In this document: positions 35,832 to 44,211 of the stretch, one piece after another
Numbering within the stretch: position 1 is the stretch's first letter
Layout: each line of letters begins with the position of its first letter
Assembly: GCA_013153055.1 (NCBI GenBank)
Contig: JAADFE010000071.1
Coordinates: forward strand, 1 to 45,451
Origin: Campylobacterota bacterium
GTDB lineage: Bacteria > Campylobacterota > Campylobacteria > Campylobacterales > Sulfurovaceae
DNA: 45,451 bases
Direction of reading: 5' to 3'
Made by a program: the position numbers and the translations under genes
The notes under the pieces: model-generated
The model's database searches: none
What the model was told of the DNA's origin: nothing
The model's input: only the letters and a program-made list of their open reading frames with translations

Positions 35832-37028
35832 TTATAGTCCTATATCTATATCAAAAAAATCTAAAGTCTCTTCGCCTATGGTGGAGCCCTCTTCATATCC
35901 CAAAGATTTAAATTGGTCATAATCTGAACATTTGAAATATGTATGTTCTAACTTATATTTTATATATCTAACCTTTGTCCATGGATATAGTAATCCAAGA
36001 GAAAAAATAAGAGCCATGACATTTGTAGCACTTATCCATGCCAATTTTAGAGGATTGATATCTCCTTTTAGTTTAGCATTTTGCAATAGTGTATTGTTAC
36101 GAACAAAATTAGAGAAGTATCCATCACTTAGACCTTTTTGTAAAAAGATAATTGGTAAATAGACAAGCAGTGTCAAAATAGGTGTGATAGTAGCCCAAAA
36201 TGTATCAGGTACATTTTCTATATTTGCATCTGGTTGAGATGCAAATTGAGTTAAGACTTCACTACTCTCTCCACCAATAATAGAGACTAATAGAGCCAAT
36301 AATCCAATAAAAGTGGATATTCCAGCCATAAATAAAATCATCCAACCCATAATTTTAAAATAGATACCATAAACCTCCTCTTTGACACCTAAAAATCTAA
36401 ACCTAGCATTACCATAATATGAGTTTGTGATAGTTAACTCTTTGAATTTTATATATACATAACCAAAAAATATAAAAAATAGTATCAGACTCAAAAATGG
36501 TATAGGGATAAAAGCAGAGATAGCCATTATAATTATTAAAGGTAAAAGTCCATTAACCAAAAATAGATAGTAAAAAGAGCTAGTTTTACCTGCATATCTA
36601 AAAGGAATATTACGATATGAGGTATTTCTAAGTTTGAAACTAATAGCTTGGCGAACCAACCAAGGCATAGCTAATAGTGCAATGACAAAAATACCAATTG
36701 CAACATCATACATCCCAAGATATTGAAAAAAGAGTAAAAAAAGACCATATAAACCCACAACAATAACTCTACCTACTAATATTCGTTGAGGTTTTGCATT
36801 GTATTCAAAATTGGATTCATTTAGATAGGTATTTGCATAAAAATAACGATTTGTCCTCACCTTTGCCCAAGCTGAATATATCCCCAAAGTTAAAATAGTC
36901 AAAGCGATATTGACTATCCAAATACGAAAAAACTCTTTGCCATCTCCTTTAAAGACAAAAGGTTTATACTCTGCTATCTCCTCTTTAGGAGTTTTTGGTT
37001 TCTCTTGTTCTATGATTTTCTCTTCCAT
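35832..37028 (-). CDS. YjgN family (DUF898) membrane protein
   Basis: The 398-residue polytopic membrane protein shows DUF898 signatures: FVFKGDGKEFFRIWIVNIALTILTLGIYSAWAKVRTNRYF near the N-terminus and a repeat near the end (LAWISATNVMALIFSLGLLYPWTKVRYIKYKLEH). About eight TM helices are predicted, apparently as two halves. The function of YjgN is not established. It is first in a unit with the M48 protease (2-nt gap), which may process or regulate it. Confidence 0.85.
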   Translation of the reverse strand: MEEKIIEQEKPKTPKEEIAEYKPFVFKGDGKEFFRIWIVNIALTILTLGIYSAWAKVRTNRYFYANTYLNESNFEYNAKPQRILVGRVIVVGLYGLFLLFFQYLGMYDVAIGIFVIALLAMPWLVRQAISFKLRNTSYRNIPFRYAGKTSSFYYLFLVNGLLPLIIIMAISAFIPIPFLSLILFFIFFGYVYIKFKELTITNSYYGNARFRFLGVKEEVYGIYFKIMGWMILFMAGISTFIGLLALLVSIIGGESSEVLTQFASQPDANIENVPDTFWATITPILTLLVYLPIIFLQKGLSDGYFSNFVRNNTLLQNAKLKGDINPLKLAWISATNVMALIFSLGLLYPWTKVRYIKYKLEHTYFKCSDYDQFKSLGYEEGSTIGEETLDFFDIDIGL

Positions 37029-37135
37029 TATTAATTCCTATTAGAGTATTAATGAATTGTAGCATATTTCTATAAAAAATATTTTTTTCTAACAAAATTT
37101 CAAAATCAATTAAACAATATTGCATTATAATCTAT

Positions 37136-37141
37136 TTAAAT
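37136..37141 (+). promoter_or_regulatory. Putative -10 box of nfnAB
   Basis: TATAAT 39 nt before the nfnA ATG in the 152-bp divergent gap; the leader includes TTAGGAGAA as ribosome binding site. Confidence 0.5.
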
Positions 37142-37180
37142 TATGATATTTATCATCTATTCTAATAATTAGGAGAACTT

Positions 37181-38011
37181 ATGTATAAAATTGTCAGACG
37201 AGAAGAGATGGCTCATGGTACTATTATCCTCAATGAGATAGAAGCACCACAGATTGCAAAAAAAGCAAAAGCAGGTCAGTTTGTTATACTTATAGCAAAT
37301 GAGAGAGGTGAGAGAATTCCTCTTACTATGGCAGATGTTGATAAAGAAAAAGGGACTATAACTATTATCTATATGATAGTGGGAAAAAGTACTAGACTCT
37401 TCTCGACTTTAAAGGTAGGTGATGGATATTCAGATGTGGTAGGACCTCTTGGTCAACCTACTCATATAGAGAAAAAAGGAACGGTTGTTTGTGTAGGTGG
37501 TGGAACAGGAACGGCAGTTTTACATCCTATTACTAGAGCTATGTATCAAGCAGGAAATAGAGTTATAGCTATAGTTGGAGCTAGAAACAAAGACTATATA
37601 ATTATGAAAGAGCAGATGCAAAATGTATCTCATGAGCTTAGAATTTGTACAGATGATGGTTCAGAAGGGAGACATGGTTTTGTAACAGAAGAGTTAAAAG
37701 AGATATTAGAGAGTGAAGATGTAGCAGAGGTGGTTGCTATTGGACCAGTACCTATGATGAAGTTTGTCTCAAAACTTACAAAAGAGTATGGAGTTCCTAC
37801 AACAGTGAGTCTAAATCCAATTATGATTGATGGTACAGGTATGTGTGGAGGTTGTCGTGTGACTATTGGTGGTATGACTAAATTTGCTTGTGTTGATGGA
37901 CCTGAGTTTGATGGACATCAAGTTGATTTTGATGGACTTATGAGAAGACTTTTAGCATATAAAACAGAAGAAGAACATTCAGAAAATTGTTTTTTTGAGC
38001 AGGAGGCATAG
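37181..38011 (+). CDS. nfnA: NfnA-like FAD/NAD-binding subunit (ferredoxin-dependent NADPH oxidoreductase, small subunit)
   Basis: The 276-residue protein is of the ferredoxin-NADP reductase/dihydroorotate-dehydrogenase-electron-transfer type: AGQFVILIANERGERIPLTMAD (flavin-binding), CVGGGTGTAVLHPITRAMYQAGN (NAD-binding), and a C-terminal iron-sulfur Cys set (TGMCGGCRVTIGG ... FACVDGPEF). With the next gene, 2 nt downstream, it matches NfnAB (also called SudBA), which couples NADH and reduced ferredoxin to NADP+ reduction by electron bifurcation. Sulfide dehydrogenase activity is an alternative for this family. In an organism with a reductive TCA cycle it would balance ferredoxin and NADPH. 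Confidence 0.85.
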   Translation: MYKIVRREEMAHGTIILNEIEAPQIAKKAKAGQFVILIANERGERIPLTMADVDKEKGTITIIYMIVGKSTRLFSTLKVGDGYSDVVGPLGQPTHIEKKGTVVCVGGGTGTAVLHPITRAMYQAGNRVIAIVGARNKDYIIMKEQMQNVSHELRICTDDGSEGRHGFVTEELKEILESEDVAEVVAIGPVPMMKFVSKLTKEYGVPTTVSLNPIMIDGTGMCGGCRVTIGGMTKFACVDGPEFDGHQVDFDGLMRRLLAYKTEEEHSENCFFEQEA

Positions 38012-38013
38012 AG

Positions 38014-39459
38014 ATGGATTATGAAGTAGAGGCAAAATATTTAAGCAAAAAAGAGAGAAGAGCAATACCACGACAGAGTATGCCCGAACAGGCACCAGAT
38101 GTTAGAAACAAAGACTTCTCAGAGGTAACTTTAGGTTTTGGACTATTGGAGGCTCAATATGAGGCTGCTAGATGTATCCAATGTAAAGACCCAGCTTGTG
38201 TAAAAGGGTGTCCTGTTGGGATAAATATTCCTGCATTTTTGGAGCAGATTGTAGAGGGTGATTTAAATGGAGCTATCAATACAGTGTGGGATAGAACAGC
38301 ACTTCCTGCTGTATGTGGTAGAGTATGTCCACAAGAGATACAGTGTGAAGAGGTTTGTGTAGTAGGAAAGAAAAAAGGTAGAGAACCAGTGGGAATTGGT
38401 AATCTTGAAATGTTTATAGCTGATTGGGCTAGAGATACAGGAGTAACAAACGAAGTAGAGATACCACCATCAACTGGTAAAAAAGTAGCTGTAGTTGGTA
38501 GTGGACCAGCAGGAATTACTGTAGCTGGAGATTTAGCTAAAAAAGGGCATGATGTGACTATATATGAGGCTTTTCATAGAGCTGGAGGAGTTTTGCTTTA
38601 TGGAATTCCTGAGTTTAGATTGGCTAAGAGTATAGTTGATTATGAGATAGAACAGCTCAAAAAATTAGGAGTCAAGATAGTCTGCAATACTGTAGTGGGA
38701 AGAACTGTTGATGTTGATGAGTTGATTGAAGAGATGGGATATGATGCTGTATTTATTGGTGTGGGAGCTGGACTTCCTAATTTTTTAAATATCCCTGGAG
38801 AGGATTTAAATGGTGTATTTTCAGCTAATGAGTATCTAACTCGTGCTAATTTGATGAAAGCTTTTGATTTTCCAAAATATGATACACCTATCATTCCTGG
38901 TAGAAATGTTGCTATTCTTGGAGCAGGTAATGTAGCTATGGATGCCGCTAGAACTGCTATTAGACTTGGGGCTAAAAAGGTGACAATAGTATATAGAAGA
39001 ACTAGAGAGCAATCTCCATCAAGAAAGATAGAAATTCACCACGCAGAACAAGAGGGAGTGCAGTTTAAATTTTTGACCTCTCCATTGGAGTTTATAGGTG
39101 ATGCAAATGGAAAGTTGGTAGGAATTAACTGTGAAAAGATGGAACTAGGTGAACCTGATGAGGGTGGACGAGCTAGACCAATTCCAACGGGAGAGCATGA
39201 GTATATAGATTGTGATTTAGCGATTATATCTATAGGAACTAGTGCAAATCCACTTCTAACAAAAACTACAGAGAACCTCAAACTAAACAAATGGGGTAAT
39301 ATAGAAGCAGATAGAAGAACTGGAAAAACTACCAAAAAAGGAGTTTGGGCAGGTGGAGATATAACACTAGGTCAAGCTACAGTTATATTGGCAATGGGAA
39401 TGGGTAGAGATGCAGCTAACTCAATAGATGCGTATCTAAAAGGTGAAGAGGAGTGGTAA
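38014..39459 (+). CDS. nfnB: NfnB / NADPH-dependent glutamate-synthase-type oxidoreductase (large subunit)
   Basis: The 481-residue protein has the N-terminal Cys-rich 4Fe-4S domain (RCIQCKDPACVKGCPVGINIPAF; VCGRVCPQEIQCEEVCVVG), an FAD site (KKVAVVGSGPAGITVAGDLAKKG) and an NADPH site (NVAILGAGNVAMDAARTAIRLGA), ending in the GGDI motif (GVWAGGDITLGQATVILAMG). Databases often name this sequence 'gltA, homotetrameric NADPH-dependent glutamate synthase', but there is no glutamine amidotransferase domain, and the NfnA partner immediately upstream makes a bifurcating transhydrogenase the better call. Confidence 0.87.
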   Translation: MDYEVEAKYLSKKERRAIPRQSMPEQAPDVRNKDFSEVTLGFGLLEAQYEAARCIQCKDPACVKGCPVGINIPAFLEQIVEGDLNGAINTVWDRTALPAVCGRVCPQEIQCEEVCVVGKKKGREPVGIGNLEMFIADWARDTGVTNEVEIPPSTGKKVAVVGSGPAGITVAGDLAKKGHDVTIYEAFHRAGGVLLYGIPEFRLAKSIVDYEIEQLKKLGVKIVCNTVVGRTVDVDELIEEMGYDAVFIGVGAGLPNFLNIPGEDLNGVFSANEYLTRANLMKAFDFPKYDTPIIPGRNVAILGAGNVAMDAARTAIRLGAKKVTIVYRRTREQSPSRKIEIHHAEQEGVQFKFLTSPLEFIGDANGKLVGINCEKMELGEPDEGGRARPIPTGEHEYIDCDLAIISIGTSANPLLTKTTENLKLNKWGNIEADRRTGKTTKKGVWAGGDITLGQATVILAMGMGRDAANSIDAYLKGEEEW

Positions 39460-39471
39460 AACCTCTCTTCT

Positions 39472-39756
39472 TTAATCATTTTCACACTTTTCTATGTCTA
39501 GGTCATGGATAAGTGTCTCTATAAACTCTCCACAAGTTCGACTACATATATAGTCATCTCCTGAAAACTCTACACTACAAAACCATTTTGTTGGATTATC
39601 TCTTCTATGAAGTACTTCTGGATATATATCTAGTTTTTGTTCCAAAAGAGCAATATCTTTACATATCTCAGCTTTATACATTGGGTCATCATACTCAATA
39701 GTAAGTCTCATATACCCTTCTTCCATTCTAACTATAGCTTTTCTATCGCATGACAT
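39472..39756 (-). CDS. Small conserved-type cytosolic protein of unknown function
   Basis: The 94-residue acidic protein has no TM segment and contains four Cys after the initial MSCDRK (AEICKDIALL, KWFCSVEF, YICSRTCGEF). An internal Met (MRLTIEYDD, residue 16) could be the true start. I do not recognise the family. It is convergent to nfnB, 13 nt from its stop, and AGGAG before the ATG supports translation. Confidence 0.6.
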   Translation of the reverse strand: MSCDRKAIVRMEEGYMRLTIEYDDPMYKAEICKDIALLEQKLDIYPEVLHRRDNPTKWFCSVEFSGDDYICSRTCGEFIETLIHDLDIEKCEND

Positions 39757-40013
39757 AAAATCTCCTTATATTTAAAATAAGCTAACCATATGATAACACT
39801 ATTTGATTTATTATATACTTTATAAGATAGAAAAAAATAATTTCTTTAGAAAAATATAAAATGATACTTTTTTACACATATAATATAATTATGGATAATT
39901 ATTGAAAATCAACAACTTGTGTGAGTATAAATACAATGTGTAGTTTTTTAACAATTACGATAAATTGACTCCTAATTATGTAACTATTAATTCCATATTA
40001 TCGAGCTTAAGCG

Positions 40014-40019
40014 TATAAT
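40014..40019 (+). promoter_or_regulatory. Putative -10 box of sucCD
   Basis: TATAAT 33 nt before the sucC ATG, with AAGGAG in the leader. The 295-nt gap 39757-40051 otherwise holds only A+T-rich sequence. Confidence 0.55.
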
Positions 40020-40051
40020 ACTAGCAACTTTAATAAATAAAAGGAGTCCGA

Positions 40052-41227
40052 ATGAATATTCATGAATATCAGGCAAAAGAGATATTTGCTAAATATGGTG
40101 TACCAACACCTAGAGGTATTATTGCACACAGCGTAGAAGAGGCTGTAGAAAACGCAAAAAAACTTGGTGGAAATATTTGGGTAGTAAAGGCTCAAATCCA
40201 TGCAGGTGGTAGAGGACTTGGTGGTGGAGTAAAACTTGCTAAGTCAATAGAAGAGGTAGAGAAACTTGCAGGTGAGATTTTAGGTATGACACTTGTAACT
40301 CACCAGACAGGACCAGAGGGAAAATTGGTTCAAAAAGTTTATATCGAAGAGGGAGCTGATATTCAAGATGAGCTTTATCTATCTGTTGTTCTTGATAGAG
40401 CAAAAGAGATGCCAATTATTATGGCTTCAACAGAGGGTGGTATGGATATTGAGACTGTGGCAGAAGAGACTCCTGAAAAAATCATCAAAGTAGCTGTTGA
40501 CCCTGCTATTGGTTTCCAAGGTTTTCATGGTAGAGAGCTTGTATTTGGACTAGGTATCACTGATAAGAATGAGCAAAAAAATATGATTCAGTTTGCATCA
40601 AAACTATATAAACTATATATGGATAATGATGCAGAGATGATTGAGATAAACCCACTTATCAAAACAGGAGCAGGAGAGTTCCTAGCACTTGATGGAAAGA
40701 TGGGATTTGATGATAGTGCGTTGTTTAGACACCCTGATATTGAGGCGATGAGAGATATAAGTGAAGAGGACCCAGATGAGAGAGAGGCTTCTCAATATGG
40801 ATTAAGCTATATCGCTCTTGATGGTGAGATTGGTTGTATGGTAAATGGTGCTGGTCTTGCTATGGGTACAATGGATACTATCAACTATATGGGTGGAACA
40901 CCTGCAAACTTCCTAGATGTTGGTGGAACAGCAAATGCTCAAACTGTTGCAAAAGGTTTTGAGATAATCCTCAAAAATCCAAATGTAAAAGCTATATTTG
41001 TAAATATATTTGGTGGAATTGTAAGATGTGATAGAATTGCAAACGGTATCTTAGAGGCTACAAAAATGGTAGATGTAAATGTACCAGTAGTTGTAAGACT
41101 TGATGGAACAAATGCACCAGAGGCTGCAGAAATTCTTAGAAATGCAAATATCGAAAATATCATTACAGCAACAGATTTAGGTGACGGAGCTAAAAAAGCA
41201 GTTGAAGCAGCAAAGGGAGGTAAATAA
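40052..41227 (+). CDS. sucC: Succinyl-CoA ligase (ADP-forming) beta subunit
   Basis: SucC with SucD interconverts succinate, CoA and ATP with succinyl-CoA; in Campylobacterota the reaction serves the oxidative or the reductive TCA cycle. The 391-residue protein has the ATP-grasp N-terminus ([42 protein letters not shown]), [29 protein letters not shown], and the CoA-ligase domain ([29 protein letters not shown]). Length is standard. Its stop overlaps the sucD start (TAATG). Confidence 0.97.
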   Translation: MNIHEYQAKEIFAKYGVPTPRGIIAHSVEEAVENAKKLGGNIWVVKAQIHAGGRGLGGGVKLAKSIEEVEKLAGEILGMTLVTHQTGPEGKLVQKVYIEEGADIQDELYLSVVLDRAKEMPIIMASTEGGMDIETVAEETPEKIIKVAVDPAIGFQGFHGRELVFGLGITDKNEQKNMIQFASKLYKLYMDNDAEMIEINPLIKTGAGEFLALDGKMGFDDSALFRHPDIEAMRDISEEDPDEREASQYGLSYIALDGEIGCMVNGAGLAMGTMDTINYMGGTPANFLDVGGTANAQTVAKGFEIILKNPNVKAIFVNIFGGIVRCDRIANGILEATKMVDVNVPVVVRLDGTNAPEAAEILRNANIENIITATDLGDGAKKAVEAAKGGK

Positions 41228-42099
41228 TGAGTATTTTAGTAAATAAAGATACAAAAGTAATTGTTCAAGGTTTCACAGGTAGTGAGGGAACATTTCACTC
41301 TACTCAATGTTTGGATTATGGGACACAAATTGTTGGAGGTGTAACTCCAGGTAAAGGTGGTCAAGAGCATCTTGGAAAACCAGTATTTAATACAGTAAAA
41401 GAGGCAGTAAAAGCAACAGGTGCTACAGTATCTATGGTATTTGTTCCACCTAGATTTGTAGCTGATGCTGTTATGGAAGCTGCTGATGCAGGAATAGAAC
41501 TAGCTGTAATCATTACAGAGGGTGCTCCTGTAAAAGATATGCAGATGGCAAAAGCGTATGCTGTTAAAAATGGTATGAAGACTATTGGACCAAACTGTCC
41601 AGGTATTATCACAGCTGGTGAGTGTAAGATTGGAATTATGCCAGGTATGATTTTCAAAAAAGGAAATGTAGGGCTTATTTCAAAATCAGGAACTCTAACT
41701 TATGAAGGTGCAAACCAAGTAGTAAATGAGGGTTATGGTATCTCAACTGCAGTAGGAATTGGTGGAGACCCAATTATTGGACTAAGCTATAAGCAACTTC
41801 TTCCAATGTTTGAAGCAGACCCAGAGACTGAAGCTATTGTTATGATTGGTGAGATTGGTGGAGACTTGGAAATTCAAGCAGCAAAACTAATCAAAGAGCA
41901 AATCACAAAACCAGTAGTAGCATTTATCGCTGGACAAACTGCTCCAAAAGGAAAAAGAATGGGTCACGCTGGTGCTATTATTAGTGGTAGTGCTGGAACT
42001 GCAAAAGAGAAAATGGATGCACTAGAGGCTGTGGGAGTAAAAGTAGTTGTATCTCCAGCTGAAATCGGTAAAGCTGTCAAAGAGGTTTTATCTAAATAA
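41227..42099 (+). CDS. sucD: Succinyl-CoA ligase alpha subunit
   Basis: The 290-residue SucD has the CoA-binding N-terminus ([40 protein letters not shown]), [20 protein letters not shown], and the phospho-histidine H247 in [12 protein letters not shown]. Length is normal. It is translationally coupled with sucC, and a strong hairpin follows 8 nt after its stop. Confidence 0.97.
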   Translation: MSILVNKDTKVIVQGFTGSEGTFHSTQCLDYGTQIVGGVTPGKGGQEHLGKPVFNTVKEAVKATGATVSMVFVPPRFVADAVMEAADAGIELAVIITEGAPVKDMQMAKAYAVKNGMKTIGPNCPGIITAGECKIGIMPGMIFKKGNVGLISKSGTLTYEGANQVVNEGYGISTAVGIGGDPIIGLSYKQLLPMFEADPETEAIVMIGEIGGDLEIQAAKLIKEQITKPVVAFIAGQTAPKGKRMGHAGAIISGSAGTAKEKMDALEAVGVKVVVSPAEIGKAVKEVLSK

Positions 42100-42106
42100 C
42101 TTTTTT

Positions 42107-42130
42107 AGGATAAGAGGCTTCTCTTATCCT
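42107..42130 (+). terminator. Strong hairpin after sucD
   Basis: AGGATAAGAG, loop GCTT, CTCTTATCCT: a perfect 10-bp stem. A run of six T precedes it on the plus strand and ACTTTC follows, so it can end sucCD transcription and, read from the other strand, is followed by an A-run complement (T-run). Confidence 0.75.
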
Positions 42131-42221
42131 ACTTTCAAAAATATTTCCAACCCTTTATAATCAATCTGTTTTATTGTTATATTTAAATCATAAATTATTT
42201 TTTTATGTTAAAATAATCTTT

Positions 42222-42967
42222 ATGGAATATAGAAGATTTTTTTTAAATAACTACAGTTATTTTTTGACTATAGTAACATATAAGTACCTGTCCATATCTA
42301 ATTTCATGTTTTAACAATAAGAAAAAGGTACAGATACAAGGCAGATTTTTGCAGGACTAGCCATAGCTAATTCAAAAAAATCTAACGCTGTAGATGTGCT
42401 TTTTTCTTATTGCCCGTAGGGTGAAATGATTTTGCCTCATCTTTGCATCTAAATATACTCGAATTAGCTATGGCTAGTCCTTCGTATATTTATGTACAAA
42501 TCTAAGGCAAACTCATTTCATTAAAACATGAAATTAGATATGGACAGGTACTTAGACGCAAACCTATTCTCATAGAGAATATAGAGTCATTGCGTATAGC
42601 TTTTAAATTGAGCAGAGCAAAATATGGCTATACAATAGATGCTATAGTTATATTGCCAGACCATCTTCATATGATTATTACGCCCAAAGTTGCTACAGAT
42701 TATCCAAAGATTGTTGCCCATATCAAACGAACTTTTATTTATGGACTACCACAAGAGTTAAAATATAATGGAAAATTAGAAATAAGTAATGCAAAATACA
42801 ATCGAAGACATGGAGGTATATGGCAAGAGCGTTTCTATGAACACACCATCAGAGATGAAAAAGATTGGCAAAAGAGTATGGAATACATAAAATATAACCC
42901 CATAAAGCATAATCTTGTAGAAGATTTAAATGATTGGCAATATTCATCATTTTATAAAAAATCGTAG
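42222..42967 (+). pseudogene. REP-associated tyrosine transposase (RAYT, TnpA-REP), split by a palindromic element
   Basis: The N-terminal part starts at ATG 42222 (MEYRRFFLNNYSYFLTIVTY) and stops inside an inserted element. The rest resumes at 42555 as RRKPILIENIESLRIAF, with the HUH motif (ILPDHLHMII), GGIWQERFYEHTIRDEKDW, and the YIKYNPIKHNLV block that holds the catalytic Tyr region. Removing 42283-42552 and one TA joins the two parts as VTYRRKPIL and gives an intact 157-residue RAYT of normal length. The stop codon TAG is contributed by the first REP. A TTG at 42590 could still start a truncated product, but it would lack the N-terminal strand. The gene is probably inactive. Confidence 0.88.
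42283..42552. mobile_element. 270-bp non-autonomous palindromic element (MITE) flanked by TA
   Basis: Terminal inverted repeats of 32 bp, perfect, begin AGTACCTGTCC; the inverted identity extends through the flanking TA on both sides (42281-42314 against 42521-42554). The direct TA at 42281-42282 and 42553-42554 is the expected target duplication of IS630/Tc1-mariner transposases. No ORF for a transposase is inside. Internal inverted pairs: B 42315-42326 with 42401-42412, C 42353-42373 with 42461-42481 (21 bp, perfect), D 42422-42437 with 42505-42520 (one mismatch). They are interleaved (order A B C B' D C' D' A'). Confidence 0.88.
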
Positions 42968-43362
42968 GTCGGACTGCTCCCTGTCCGACAAAAAATCGCA
43001 TAAAATAAAAATCAAATATCATTAAAAATATTAGCATAAAAGACACCCATTGAACGATAAAATATCATTTCATGATGGGTTTGTATTTTGTAGGTCGGAC
43101 TGCCCTCTGTCCGACAAAAAATCGCACAAAATAAAAATTAAATATCATTAAAAATATTAGCATAAAAAACACCTATTGAACGATAAAATATCATTTTATG
43201 ATGGGTTTGTATTTTGTAGGTCGGACTGCCCTCTGTCCGACAAAAATTCGCATAAAATAAAAATCAAATATCATTAAAAATATTAGCATAAAAGACACCC
43301 ATTGAACGATGGAATATTATTTCATCATAGGCTTGTGTCGGACAGAGGGCAGTCCGACCTAC
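42964..43362. repeat. REP array: three units with 126-bp period closed by an inverted REP
   Basis: The REP is GTAG followed by stem GTCGGAC, an 8-nt loop and GTCCGAC. It starts at 42964, 43090 and 43216, exactly 126 bp apart, and an inverted copy ends at 43362. The last unit (43216-43362) is a full 147-bp palindrome-like BIME with inverted REPs at both ends. The GTAG tetranucleotide plus hairpin is the classic RAYT target form. The TAG of the first REP is the RAYT stop codon. The rest of 43363-43444 holds only the promoter of the next gene. Confidence 0.92.
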
Positions 43363-43413
43363 ATCTTTTTCTTTTTTAAAATTGTTTTTAAAGCCCTATT
43401 AATCTCACAACGC

Positions 43414-43419
43414 TATAAT
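43414..43419 (+). promoter_or_regulatory. Putative -10 box for the 160-aa nuclease-like gene
   Basis: TATAAT 26 nt before the ATG at 43445. Only a weak GAGA serves as ribosome binding site. Confidence 0.5.
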
Positions 43420-43444
43420 CTCATCAAAAAAGATACGAGAAAAA

Positions 43445-43927
43445 ATGAGCGATTTTAAAAATTTTGTAGATGATTGTTTAGCCCAAAAAAGTCAACTACA
43501 CGCTTATCAAGTTGGAGTCATTGAACCTCAAATTATCAAAGTTTTAGAAGAACAGAATATAGAAATTTCCACCATAGAGATTTATCTCACACAAAAAGGT
43601 CTAACGCATCTCTATAGACCAACTAAGAGAAGTCGTAATAAAGCCCTGTTGTTAGAAGATATATACACCATTCCCACTGTTTTAAAATACCCATCAGCTC
43701 TCTTTTTAGATACTCAACAAAATAGACTTAATCTGCTCTACTGTTTTCAAAATTCAAAAAAGTGTTTAAAACTCATTGTCGATACAAAAAGCTATGTTCA
43801 TAGAGGCAAGAAGTTAACCATTGTCAAAACAGCAGGATATATCTATCCGTATGATATGAAAAATAGTAAATATATATTAATTCAAGGAGTTTGGGAAATG
43901 CAAGGAGAGACCGTCACCCTCTCATAG
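43445..43927 (+). CDS. Possible phage-type barnase/EndoU/colicin-like (PBECR) nuclease domain protein
   Basis: The 160-residue soluble protein resembles, in my recollection, the nuclease-like domain at the end of Mu-type phage head-morphogenesis proteins: a helical start, then GLTHLYRPTKRSRNKALLLEDIYTIPTVLKYPSALFLDT, LLYCF, KCLKLIVDTKSYVHRGKKLTIVKTAGYIYPYD. Conserved His, Arg/Lys and a late Thr/Ala-Gly strand fit an RNase fold, but assignment is by pattern only. It stands alone with its own promoter, and REP palindromes lie on both sides. No immunity or phage structural gene is nearby. It may be a prophage remnant or an accessory toxin. Confidence 0.5.
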   Translation: MSDFKNFVDDCLAQKSQLHAYQVGVIEPQIIKVLEEQNIEISTIEIYLTQKGLTHLYRPTKRSRNKALLLEDIYTIPTVLKYPSALFLDTQQNRLNLLYCFQNSKKCLKLIVDTKSYVHRGKKLTIVKTAGYIYPYDMKNSKYILIQGVWEMQGETVTLS

Positions 43928-44055
43928 GGTCTGCAAAAGCACACTCTGGTGGCACAACGGATTATTTCCACCCCTCTTGCTAACTTCTATTTTAGTATAA
44001 AATTTATTAATTTTAGCTAATGACAATTTTTTTCTATACCTCTTTGTTTTTTAAA

Positions 44056-44202
44056 GTAGGTCGGACTGCCCTCTGTCCGACAAAAAATCGCATAAAATAA
44101 AAACTAAATATCGTTAAAAAGATTAGCATAAAAAACATCCATTGAACAATGGAATTTTATTTCATGATGGGTTTGTGTCGGACAGAGGGCAGTCCGACCT
44201 AC
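44056..44202. repeat. 147-bp BIME (inverted REP pair)
   Basis: A complete copy of the unit seen at 43216-43362: the same GTAG plus GTCGGAC/GTCCGAC REP at the left end and its inverse at the right end, with a related 93-bp core. It lies between the nuclease-like gene and the WD40 gene, 10 bp from the latter's stop. The 128 bp before it (43928-44055) shows no gene I can support. Confidence 0.9.
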
Positions 44203-44211
44203 ATTAAAAGA

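Noticed and set aside
38014-39459. Glutamate synthase small subunit acting alone
   Set aside because: There is no glutamine amidotransferase or GltB-type large subunit; the NfnA partner directly upstream points to NfnAB.
39965-39970. TTGACT as -35 box for sucCD
   Set aside because: It is 43 bp from the TATAAT at 40014, far beyond the usual 16-18 bp spacing.
42590-42967. Separate 125-aa transposase gene starting at TTG
   Set aside because: It is the C-terminal part of a RAYT gene whose N-terminal part is at 42222-42282; the split is explained by the inserted element.
42964-43362. CRISPR array
   Set aside because: The repeats are 27-bp REPs with an exact 126-bp period, the intervening sequences are near-identical rather than unique, and no cas gene is present.
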